A stretch of 64,000 nt of DNA, taken from positions 4,323,869 through 4,387,868 of the forward strand of contig OY986967.1 of NCBI GenBank assembly GCA_963920575.1, read 5' to 3'. The DNA comes from Narthecium ossifragum. Taxonomy: Eukaryota; Streptophyta; Magnoliopsida; Dioscoreales; Nartheciaceae. Below are positions 34,630-45,232 of the stretch, piece after piece. How positions within the stretch are numbered: the first letter of the stretch is position 1; every line of letters starts with the position of its first letter. Position numbers and translations under genes: made by a program. Below the pieces are notes generated by a model, which ran no database searches, was not told where the DNA came from, and saw nothing but the letters and a program-made list of their open reading frames with translations.

Positions 34630-36130
34630 GCTATTTTGATAGTCTATGATGTATATCAGGTATAAGAGTCTTCAACGAAGATTAGATCAAGTTTGGTGCT
34701 AAAACAAAGCTATTTTGACAATTCTGTACAAATCAGATCGAGGTTGTATCCCAAAGAAGATCGATCTGATCATTCTGGCAAGAAGCAGTCTAAGTGAAGA
34801 AATCCATATTGATCCCATCCAAACCAGATTGATCTACCTTTTGTGTCAATCGGCTGACCGCAAGCATGACAGAGAGTTGACAGAGAGCACTTTTCAACCA
34901 GATCGATCTGAGCCAAAGGAGATTGATCTGAACCTGGAAGCTCCTGTCATCCGTCAAAAGAAGACCGATCTATTTCCATCCAGATCGATCTTGATCGGGC
35001 AAAATCCAGTTTCTGAAGTTCACGGAGAGAAGAAGATCGATCTGATCCCAAAGAAGATCGATCCCTTTTGGCGCTGCGGGGAATATTAAGGGATAAGGTC
35101 TAATCCGAGTTAGGGCTTATCTTAGGACTATAAATAGACCTTCTTGGTGGAATTTTAGCAACTTTCGAGAGAAGAATTTTCTTCATCTCTTAGGGTTTTT
35201 CCTTGCTTCCTCTCCACAAATCTAGGTTAGAATCTTAATATTGGATCCATGGGTGGAGTGTTTCATCAACTTTGATCGACGGATCTTCTCTTTAAGATGA
35301 ATAACTAAACTCTAGCATAGGAATTTCTATGATGTATTAAAGATATTATCTAGGGTTTCCTATGGATTGGAGCATGTATTCTGTTGATGGTTTTTAATGG
35401 ATAAATCTTTTATTGCTATATCTTATTGGTGTTGATTTATATTGTGGATGAATGATTTGTTCTATTATTCCCTAGATCTAGGACTTGTGCATGTTAGAGA
35501 CTAGGATTTGGAATCGTTTCATGATACTTTCTTGCTAAAACCATGATTGATCTATGTTTAAGAATCCTAACCCCATATTAAGATTATAGGAGTGCTAGAA
35601 CCACTATCTTAGTGCTAGAACCACTGAGACATATATTTCTAACATATGATTTATTCCTTATTATTATTGATTTGGCTTCCTCGAAGTGCTAGAACCACTT
35701 TGACTTATTCACCAAATATTCATTCTTTGATGTTAGTCATTCCAACGAAGAATTCTTACGAATCTTTGTTAAGTGATAGGTAGATCTAGCCATTCTTCTA
35801 TCAACCTTTGGAAAACCATTTATGATCTATGGATTTGCTCTTATTCTAGGAAAACCTAGATAGTTCTTGATTACGAATTAGAAATTCCTAGCTTATTCTC
35901 ATCAGATTATTATTCCGAATTAGTTTAATTCTAGTTAAGAGTAGTTTAAAGACAAAAATCATTTTCTTTCCCAAACTTTTGCTTTAGAACTATACATGGT
36001 AATTAGACATAATATTTCTTTTCCCTGTGGATCGACTCGGACTCGTTACTATCTACCCATAAAGTAGTTAATTAATGATTCGGATTATAAATTTCTAATT
36101 TTGGCATTCTTGTTAAGACCACGCCACTTT
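34630..36130 (+). mobile_element. LTR-like segment (a) with paired GATCGATCT motifs
   Basis: Contains five pairs of GATCGATC-like motifs (34734-35066), then a TATA box (CTATAAATAG at ~35130). It ends with CTGTGGATCGACTCGGACTC (~36025), a phrase type seen at the 3' part of plant LTR regions and also present in segment (b). I see no protease, RT or integrase. Exact TG..CA ends and a target duplication were not found. Confidence 0.5.
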
Positions 36131-36169
36131 TCAAGGCGTGTTAACGAGTATATTTTCATAATAATATTA

Positions 36170-37505
36170 TTAAAATAATAATACTTTACTGCCCTATAAT
36201 TTAGAAAATGTTCAGTTTAGACGCTATGTTTTAAAACCGTTCAAAATGAACCCTACATTTTCAATGACTTACATTTTTGACCCTCTATTTGGACGCCGTT
36301 AGGAGAAGTTGACGGTGAACCGCTCACATGACCGGTTTTGGAATTTTCAAACATGGTTTTGGACTTTTCAAAGCTACCGGCGGGTCCCACGTCCACCATT
36401 TGTACCAGCACTGGTATCCCGCCCTCGTCCACCGCCGCCATGCTCCCCTCTACAAGGTTGTGGAGGTGTCCTTCCCTCTGGAGCCTTCGGTCTCAAGGAG
36501 ATTGATGAGGAGAGGGATGGCGTTGGATTGGCCGATTGCAAGCATAAGGTCCTCGATCTGGGCGAGGCGGAGGAGGGAGCAGGCGGCGTTCTCACGGATG
36601 GCGGGGGGTTCGGTCTTGAGGGTGCGGATGTGGGGATGGATGGCACCGGCGGAGGCTATGAGGTCCTTGTTCTCGTCGCAGAAGGAGAGGTTGAGGATGG
36701 CGGTGACGCCTTGCATGGGCTATACTGGACCGGTTCTCCGAGCTGTGCTTTGCTAGGAGATGGATTTCCATAGCAGCCTGCCACTGAGACTCCACAGTGG
36801 TGGCGGGGGAGTCGAGGTCGGCGATCAAGTCTTGGACGACCTCGTCCGAGTACCGAGAGGAGCAGGATATCAGGAGCCGGTGGAGGCCACCGGAGTTGGG
36901 GGAAGCGACTTCGGAGGCTGGGTAATCACAGGAGCAGTCGATGTGGCACTCGCTGAAGGACGGGGGAGGAAAGGAGATGAGAAGGAGGTCGTTGGGGTCG
37001 TGATGGAGTCGGGATGAGGCCGAGGTGTCGCGAGGACGCGGGGGGCGGTGTGGGAGGAGCTCGGGTCCGCGGGAGATGGATGAGCGGTGGTAGTGGGTTC
37101 CGATGGAACCAGGCTGGTAGCTTTGGGTGCCCTTCTTCATGGGTTCTTTGAGCGAGAGTGAGGTGGGAGGTGAGAGGGGAGGGGGCAGCGGTTGAGAGTT
37201 CATGGTCAATGAAATGACGCCCAGGATGGCGACCGGGACAACGCTGGAGACGATGCTGGGGATGGCCACGGGCAGTGAGTCGTGAGGGTAGCCGACTGGA
37301 CAGGAGAGAGAGCAGAGAGAAAAGGCCGAAAAAAAGAAAAAAAAAAGGCAAATAACAATTTATCGTCTATTGACTTAATGTCATTGGGCGTTTGGTAGTA
37401 AATCCAATGATTTTGACAATGTAAGACTCTTTTTAAGTGGTTTTAAAATATAGGATTCAAACTAAATATTTTTTAAATTACGTGACCGTAAAGTATTATT
37501 TGCCC
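36170..37505 (-). mobile_element. Pack-MULE with armadillo-repeat (U-box type) exons, copy 2
   Basis: TIRs of about 85 bp at roughly 75% identity: AATACTTTACTGCCCTATAA on the left, and the reversed right end AATACTTTACGGTCACGTAA, closing near 37505. On the minus strand: DEVVQDLIADLDSPATTVES, QAAMEIHLLAKHSSENRSSI, a frameshift, AILNLSFCDENKDLIASAG, ENAACSLLRLAQIEDLMLAI and NAIPLLINLLETEGSRGK. These are ARM repeats of the plant U-box/ARM class (E3 ligases and relatives). No U-box is seen. The host copy must lie elsewhere; this one is a remnant. Left boundary uncertain. Confidence 0.75.
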
Positions 37506-37539
37506 GATAGTTAATCATGTTAGATCCGAATTTTTTTGC

Positions 37540-39150
37540 TTTTTCCCCTCCAAAGAGTGAATATCTGACCCAGGTCATGCGCTGTATTACAAAATTTCCT
37601 GAATTTAAATCTTGGATTTAATATCCAATGGCTGGGTGGGGTCGGCTCCATTGACACTCAATACGAAGCCAAGTCAATTTGGTAGTTCCGAGATTACCAT
37701 CTCGAGATTCGAGATACGGATCTCCAAGGCTATGCAACGGCTATAAACCCTCTATTATTGGACCTGAGGCCTTTCCCTTCCGATAGTGGTGATCATCAGG
37801 GCTTTCCCTTCTGGTAGTGGTGATCATCATTTACGCTTCAATCATCGAGCTGCATGGGCTACCTCAATTGCACCTTTTGATCAGCATAATTGCAATGCTA
37901 GATTTGCCTGGTCAGTGGATGCGGATGAGGATCCAGAGCTTTGACGAGGATCATTTACTAGTTGTAATTAGCCTTTTAGCTGAACTCATCAATCAAAAAA
38001 ACCTCTTGTTACGCCCCTTCCCTTTTGCTATTATATACATGTTAGTCAAAATAATGGCTAACTAATAAATGATCGATACGTGAGTAAAGTAACAATGACC
38101 GATAGGTAGATGACTTCATCGTCCAATACCAATGGACGAAAATCAAATATTGATATGAAGGGAAGGAGCATTGTCCAAATGCCATTAATGTATGTGTAAA
38201 GTCAAGCCATCGATCAAAGACAATGATGAAGCATGAGAAAGAAGATCATCGACCAAAAGCTGTGACGAGACAAGCAAAAGCTATCGGCTAGAAGCAATTA
38301 CAACACGTGCAAATAAACATCATTAACCACGTGTAGTAATGACGTGTACAAAGAACAATCATTAGTCACACATGATCATGACATATGCAATGAAGGATTA
38401 TCGGCCACGTGTGGTCATTAACCAAGAACTGAACGTGGGGAAGTCGTTATATCGCAGTTACAACACGATCTCCTATATTTGCGTCATGATCATCCAAAGT
38501 AGGAACGGTTATTAGCAGTAGGATATAAATAGATTTTCTCCACTACTGTAATCTTTTTGACACTCTTGTAACTGGCTTTCAAGTATGGATTCTTGCGTTC
38601 TTTTTGTACATGTAAGTTCTTTCATTTAATGGAGCATTTATTGTTCTTCTTTAATGCTTTTTTAGATTAGTCTAGTTACTGTAGTTTACTAATCTTAATT
38701 TCTTTCCAGTAGATTAACTTAGGATTACTGTAGGCTTAATATAGTTTTATTCTAGATTTAATTAGTTTAGATTAATTTTTAGATCTAGTTAAACTAGTTT
38801 AGTTTAAATAGTCTTAATCCCTTCCAGTAGAATAATTTAGGGTTTCTGTAGGATCAATATAGTTTTACTTTAGATTTATTTAGTTTAAAGTACTTTCGAT
38901 CGTTTTTTTTTCTGATTTAATTAGTTGATTTAGATGATCTCAGATTAAATTAGATTTTATCTAAGAGTAATCTAGATTTATCTTTAGTTTTCTTCACTAT
39001 TATCCATTTAAATATATTTTAATCAAGTTTGATCATATTTTCCATTTAATTTGACACCTCTGTTCGAACTAAGTGTTTGAAGGAGTTGAACCTAAACACG
39101 TCCTTGATTTTGACATTTTGACTTTGCCGGTCAACGACAAGATTTTCTCG
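37540..39150 (+). mobile_element. LTR-like segment (e) with G-box cluster and TATA
   Basis: No gene. A 30-bp phrase (TTCCCTTC..GATAGTGGTGATCATCA) is duplicated at ~37770 and ~37803. Three CACGTG G-boxes (38304, 38328, 38406) precede a TATA box (GGATATAAATAG at ~38521), and the sequence then becomes T/A-rich. The arrangement resembles a retroelement U3 promoter. Ends not resolved. Confidence 0.4.
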
Positions 39151-40479
39151 TTAACAATACCATATAGTTTGTTCAAGCTTATCCTGCAAAATAGATCAAG
39201 AATGAATAGAGTTATGATAGAATATGACTGAATATTGTCAACTACTTAAATGGAGTGGGGATTTAGCCGGGTAATCTAGAGACATATATGAGGGTTGTGA
39301 GACACTTTGAATTTAGGGAGTGACTGAGGCAACTATTGAAAGGAGTAAGGTTTAAACTTAAGACCTTTAACCACTCAACTTAAAAGTTTAAACTTTTGGA
39401 AAAGTGAGAGTTAATAAATATATAGTCTAACAAGGGTAAAGTCAATGGAGATAGGGCCTTCGTGCCATGGCATGCGGTGTGCCGGGACATGGTATGTTAA
39501 TAGAATGGTTTTCCCATAATACGGAGAATATATGGTGTCACATCAACCAACAGAGAGAGAGAGAGCAGTGAAGAAGACACGTAAGCCTTTTTTTAATCCA
39601 CATTATATCAGTTGCCACCACAATCAAAGAGACATTTATCCTAATCCTACTATTTAATCCTAATATTGCACCTTAACAGGAATGGCCGTTGGTACTCATG
39701 TACACAGTTAGATGTCGATATGCAATGCAATAGTCTCCCTCACAAGTCTTTTTTCACACTTTGTTTTTAAAGGTGTGGTGGTTTGTACCGAGTGTGCTTG
39801 CCTTGACACTGATGAAAGGAGACGATCTGGAGGTCTAAAGTGCAATCACACCGAGCTCCTAGCTTAGATCAAGCTAGGCATAAGATTGATTTCGAGCAAA
39901 GTATATATTGATGAGCAAGTTTGGCTTCATTGCTTCCAGCCATTTTGATTTCAAGCTTATTTTAATCTGAGCTGAGCTCAACCCATAATGAGCCGTTCAA
40001 TACATGATTTGTTAATCTCACCAAGTCTTACTGAATTTATAAGTGTTAACATACTACTAAATACAGCCTTGAGTGGCTCAAGTGGTTGGTATCTGGTGGT
40101 AGTAATGGATTTGGTCTAATCCCCAAGCTTCCGAATTTATTTGCCTCCCAAAATCAACATAAAAGGCTTAACTAATAATAAAAAAAGGGAATACAAAAAC
40201 ATGCCCCTAAATAACCGAAATTCCTATTAAACTTGAAATCCAATAATATATGAGCAGCCAAGGATTAAGAAAAATTGGTTAAGGAGTTATTGAGTTTTAA
40301 CAAGCAGAGTTTGATCGAGCCACTGCTGTTTAAGCTTGGTTTGAATTTGGACTTGACCCTGTTGCAGAGTGGAGCTCGAGTGCTCGTTAATTTTGACAGC
40401 CCTTGTTGGTCATCGGTTGGAGGCGCAGATCACCGAGCGGAAGAAAAGGGATAAAAATGGACAAAGTATTACAGATAAT
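39151..40479. other. Intergenic, no feature seen
   Basis: AT-rich, with a short GA run at about 39552. No open frame with coding character and no bounded repeat was found. Confidence 0.4.
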
Positions 40480-41740
40480 TATCATTTAGTCTCTTTGGGA
40501 GGACTTATTTGCTGTATAGCCCATTTACAAGTTTTTAAGCCGTTTAGTCTCTTTTTTAATAGTTGTAAATTTTAATGTATAAAATGCCCTTCTACCCTTC
40601 TCTCTCCCCTTCCCAGCAGTCGTTCGTCTTCCTCAAAATGAAAAGTAGCAACCAGAACAAAATGGAAAGTAACTTTTAAAAAAAGAAATTTAAGTACCGG
40701 CGACGAATGTGGGGATGGAGATTGTCGGAGGTGATGATGGGGATCGTGAGGACCAGTGATGGAGGTGGTGAAAATGGAGAATAACTTCTAAAAAAAAGAA
40801 ATGGAAAATAACTACAAAACGGAAAGTAATAATAAAATGGAAAGTAACTTCCAAAAAACTGGAAAGTACCCACCAATCAAATGAAATTTAAGTACCAAAC
40901 AAATGGTAGACATTACCAGTCAAAATGGGAAGTAACTACCAAAAAAAAAGAAATGAGAAGTAACTATAAAATGAAAAGTAACTATAAAATTGAAAAGTTA
41001 CGTATAAAAACAAAAGTAACACAAAAAGTAACTGAAAAAAAAACAAAATTGAAAAGTTCCATCCTCCCGACGGGCGGCGACGAGCTAGGATGGAGGTGCG
41101 GATTCGCGGCGAAGTAGCTCGGAGGATGGGAGGGAGGCTGGACGACGACGACGATGAGTGATGGTCGGGATATGCAACGTACTTGGTGATGGGCTTGGCG
41201 GCGACCTCGCGTCGGATCCGACGGGATCGGATGGCATCGCGAAGAAGAGGCCGTAGGATGGGATGGCGTCAGAGATATGAATCCACGGAGACAATTGATT
41301 TGGAGGTCATAGGCGGCGGTGATGGATCTAGATCTGGATCGATGATGGTGACGGGATCTGGATCGGCAACGATGACGGATCGGGGAGGAGGTCGCGTGAG
41401 GAGGCTCCAGCTCCGTCGGATCTAGATCGGTGACTGCGACGGATCAACGGTCAATCCGTCGGTTAGCGGGACCTCCAGCTCTGTCGGATGGAGGGACGGG
41501 CGACGATGGGAGCGACATCGCAACGGTGACGGACGGCGGGATCAGCGGCAGGGACAGGTACGCCGCTGGGGTTAGGGGGGTTTAGGATATATATAGATAG
41601 AGTTAGGGGGTAGTTTAGTGTTTTTTCTTAATATGGGTATTAAATGCCTGAAGGTTTTTTATACTAGACCATTTGACAAGTGGTATCTGATAAGAGACCA
41701 TTTAACAATTCCTTTAAAAAACTAAGACTAATATTTTGCA
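40480..41740. mobile_element. Possible TIR element with GGAAAGTAACT repeats
   Basis: The ends are weakly inverted (CATTTAGTCTCTTTGGGAGG on the left; AAATGGTCTCTTATCAGA on the reversed right). The inside has a degenerate ~20-bp repeat, AATGGAAAGTAACT plus A-run, from 40640 to 41050, followed by a GC-rich, GGATCGG-rich piece (41080-41560). It resembles the Pack-MULEs nearby, but TIRs and target duplication are not proven. Confidence 0.35.
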
Positions 41741-42399
41741 ACAGCTGGCTGCCACCCTTCTATTGTGGGGTCAATCACCAAGCCGAAGTGTTGGTCAGCA
41801 TCTGAAAGACGCCAACTCAAATGGGCGCATTAGACAATGGCCAGCATTATTCACCAGGGCTGGGCCCATCTAAACCTTATCATCCTATATTTTCTGGTCC
41901 TTCTAATGTGGTAATTGAGCTCATTAACTTCGGACGAAATGAGCTCATAATAACTTATCAATCTTATAAAAGACATAGAAATCAATCTTATAGAGGCATA
42001 GAAGAGAGGAGAAATGTATATCAAACAGTAAAAATCCATTCAACTCAAGAGACAAAGGTGGAGATTGGAAAAACGTGGACAAAATGGAAATTATAACTGA
42101 AAAAACGTGGACAAAATAGAAATTAGAAATAACCGCCCCCTTGCGCGCTCTCTCTCCCACACCATTAAATATGAACTCAAAGAGGTAAAGAGATATTATG
42201 GACCGTCTAATGTAATGCATTCCCGCTTATAAGGTTGATATATTAGAACTCATCACACGAAAGAAGTCTCTACAAAACTGATAAGTTAGGTAAGTTAGAG
42301 AATCGCGTAAAAAGCAAAAATGTGAGAAAATAACATAAGTGATGAGAATGCATAATGTTATATTTTTACCCCTTAATACTTAGTCTCCTGTGCTTATTT
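41741..42399. other. Intergenic, no feature seen
   Basis: No coding region or bounded repeat supported. Confidence 0.4.
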
Positions 42400-43935
42400 A
42401 GTTCCTAAATACACTCATTATTCTTATATTTTGATTTAGGATGCAATTGAAGTCCTTAAGTCGAAAAGAAGCTGAAAAGAATGCATGGATCATCTTTAAA
42501 AGATTAATCTGTACCTGCTCATGAAGAATCAGATGATGTGCCATATATGGTTGGAAAGCTCTTGAAGTCTAATTTTTGGGAAATTTTACGGTTCGTGATT
42601 CCGAGTTTCCTAGAGGAAGTTACGGCAATTTCAGTACCGATGGCGCAGTCTGGATGGCAGAACAGTAAATATGCTGGAAAGTTGGATCGATCCGACACCC
42701 TGGTGGGATCGATCCGACTATGCAGAATCGTGACAGAACATATATTTTTCGGCTGAACATAGTCCGATCGATCCATCCATCCATCCTAAGGGGTCCGATC
42801 GATTCGACACCTAAAGTTCGATCGGACTCAAAAATAGCCAGAGAAGGTGGATTTTTACGCATCCGATCGATCCAGCACCCATAGATCGATCGATCGGACT
42901 CGGGCGTAACTAGAAATTGAAGATTTTTAATGAGACCGATCGATCCGACACCCCGAGAAGGATCGATCGGACTTTCCCAGTGAATTAAATCAACGATTTA
43001 GATCTAATCCGTTGATGGAGAGACTTTGGGGCTATAAATAGGACTCTTTCTAGGGTTTAAGGGGGGATTCTTGGACACTTTTGGCTGCTCTTTCTCCTCC
43101 TTTATATTTTTTCTAGGTTTTATCTTGTTTATTGGAATCTTTTGAGAATTGTTCTCGATGGCCCTGCGTGGCTAAATCTTGATCCTTGGTCGAGGAGACT
43201 GAAACCTCGGAATCAATGAAACTGTGAGATCTAATTTATTTTTATTGTTCAGTTTATAGATGAGTATTGAATGTTCTTCTGTTATTAAATATTCATGATT
43301 GTCTTGTCTAATTGCTAGGAGCGCTATTAGTTTATTATTCATTGCGATCTACTGCTAGGTTGGATATCAAATCCGGAATTGTTTGATCCATCTAATCTGC
43401 GAAGCAACTAGGGTTTAGTAATCTACTGCGTATCAGAGATTGTTAGGTCTTAGGAAGAATATTTGACTAGATTAAATGCAACCGCTTGTGCTTGTGTTGT
43501 TTAGCTTCATCGATCTCCCTATTCTTAACGCTGCTACTAGATTAAATCTACAGCGCGTGTCTTAGGTTGTTTAGTAGTTAGGGTTGATTAGATCGCTTGT
43601 TTCTAATTAACTATGATTGAGGAGAGATTCGAATTTAATTCAAACGGTGAATATTCATGGTATGAATTGATTGATACTTGCATCTATGATCAGTTGTTGG
43701 ATTCCGATGGTGGATGTTGACTCAGACCAAGGTTTGTTCTCTTGATTTAATTCAATTCTTCGCTTTAGATTATTTCTTTATTGTTTTTCCTCACGTTTAA
43801 AACCCCCCCATCTTTGTTCACTAAGCACAAAACTAGGCTAAACACTCTTTGTGGGATCGACTCGTACTCGCACTACTACATTTATTTTAACGAGTATTGG
43901 TTTTATTTTTGAGTGTCTGCGACAACACATCAATA
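42400..43935 (+). mobile_element. LTR-like segment (b) with paired CCGATCGATCC motifs
   Basis: Same order of parts as segment (a): a motif-pair array (42684-42977), a TATA box (GGCTATAAATAGGAC at ~43030), a long non-coding leader, and TGTGGGATCGACTCGTACTC (~43850). The primary sequence is otherwise clearly different. No retroelement protein found. Confidence 0.5.
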
Positions 43936-44431
43936 AGCGGTCTTATGCGTAGGGAAACACATAAGAGGTAATATGAAGTTAGTTAATCAGGATTAGATCC
44001 TGATTGTCAGATGAGAATGAAAAATCAGGATCATGGTTCTCTATATAACCCTAAAGAACCGGTTCTATGGGGATAATCTCTCTTTATATGCATATAGCGT
44101 AAGCTTTTAACGTAATTTTTTGAGTTGTGTGGTTGGACTTAACATGGTATCACAGCGGATCTATTGGGTTCAAATTTCAATTTTAATATTTTAGTTCTAG
44201 CTACATGTTGACCTAAGATTTTGAGATATGTTTCTAGGTTGTGTGGTTAAAAGTTAACATGGTAGTGATTTTAGTGAACTCACTCTATTATATTTGACTT
44301 TAAGTTTTTTAGGATTGACAAACACGAATAAACTAACGTTTGAGGCCTTTATTAATTGTGCAAGAAAAAATCCAATGGTGCGTGGTCTCAACGTGCAAAT
44401 AAATCTTATGAGATTAGGGGTTTGGAATATG
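43936..44431. other. Intergenic with a primer-binding-site-like motif
   Basis: TGGTATCACAGC at about 44154 is one base from the initiator-Met primer-binding site. No other retroelement part is recognisable. The stretch ends at the LINE target site. Confidence 0.4.
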
Positions 44432-44443
44432 ACCTGTTAGATT

Positions 44444-45194
44444 TTTTTTTGAGCAATTCAGCCAAGAGGCTTGTATGAGATTATAGAAGATCAGAACTAG
44501 TTCGTTACAAGTTTACAATCTTACTTCAAAAAAGTACACCAACAAAAAGAAACCCCAACCAAACCTTACATCAATAGGTATAAGACCACCAAAACTAGAA
44601 GGAACAGAAACCAAATTATATCATCAAAAACACAAACTAGAATCTCAGAAATTAAGAGGCCAATCCCCTGTTGTCTCAGATCTAGGTGCAAAGACCCACA
44701 AGCATGACCAGTGGCGACTTGTAGCAAAATCCGTCAGTTTTTCTACTTGACCTTTCAGATCACGATGCATAGATCTAAAGATTGAAATCATGTGATGCGC
44801 TGAGAGGCTACAAATATCTCTCAAAAGCCCACAAAATTCTACTGGCCATGAGAACCGCCCATTAATACAACCGATCAAAACGGAGCTGTTTGACTCCACT
44901 ATACATTTTCCACAGCCAAGCTCTCCCGCAACCTGGATAACTTGCTTAATTCCCTTAAGATTAGCTTCCGTACTTGAGTTGGCTTCAATATATTCTGACA
45001 TAGCAGCCCAAATCGACCCATCTTCATGCTTAAGTAAGTCTCCCAAGCTTGCAAATTGATTAGCAACCTTGAAAGAGCCATGTGACTGAGCAATACATAT
45101 ATCTTGGTGATGGTTAACAATAATCTCTTTAAAGTCAGAAGCCAGATAACTGCGGCCATATTCTCTAACCAATCTTTGAACCCGTAAGAACAAA
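44444..45194 (-). mobile_element. 5'-truncated LINE with RNase H domain
   Basis: Perfect 12-bp target duplication ACCTGTTAGATT at 44432-44443 and 45195-45206. A T-run at 44444-44450 is the poly(A) tail of a minus-strand insertion. The frame (45193-44645) is open to the left end of the insert and reads EDGSIWAAMSEYIEANSSTEA, KCIVESNSSVLIGCINGR and ATSRHWSCLW. This is the plant RNase H-like domain at the end of LINE reverse transcriptase proteins. The reverse transcriptase is missing through 5' truncation. Confidence 0.9.
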
Positions 45195-45232
45195 ACCTGT
45201 TAGATTGGATGGTGCCAATGTGTATTACTACT

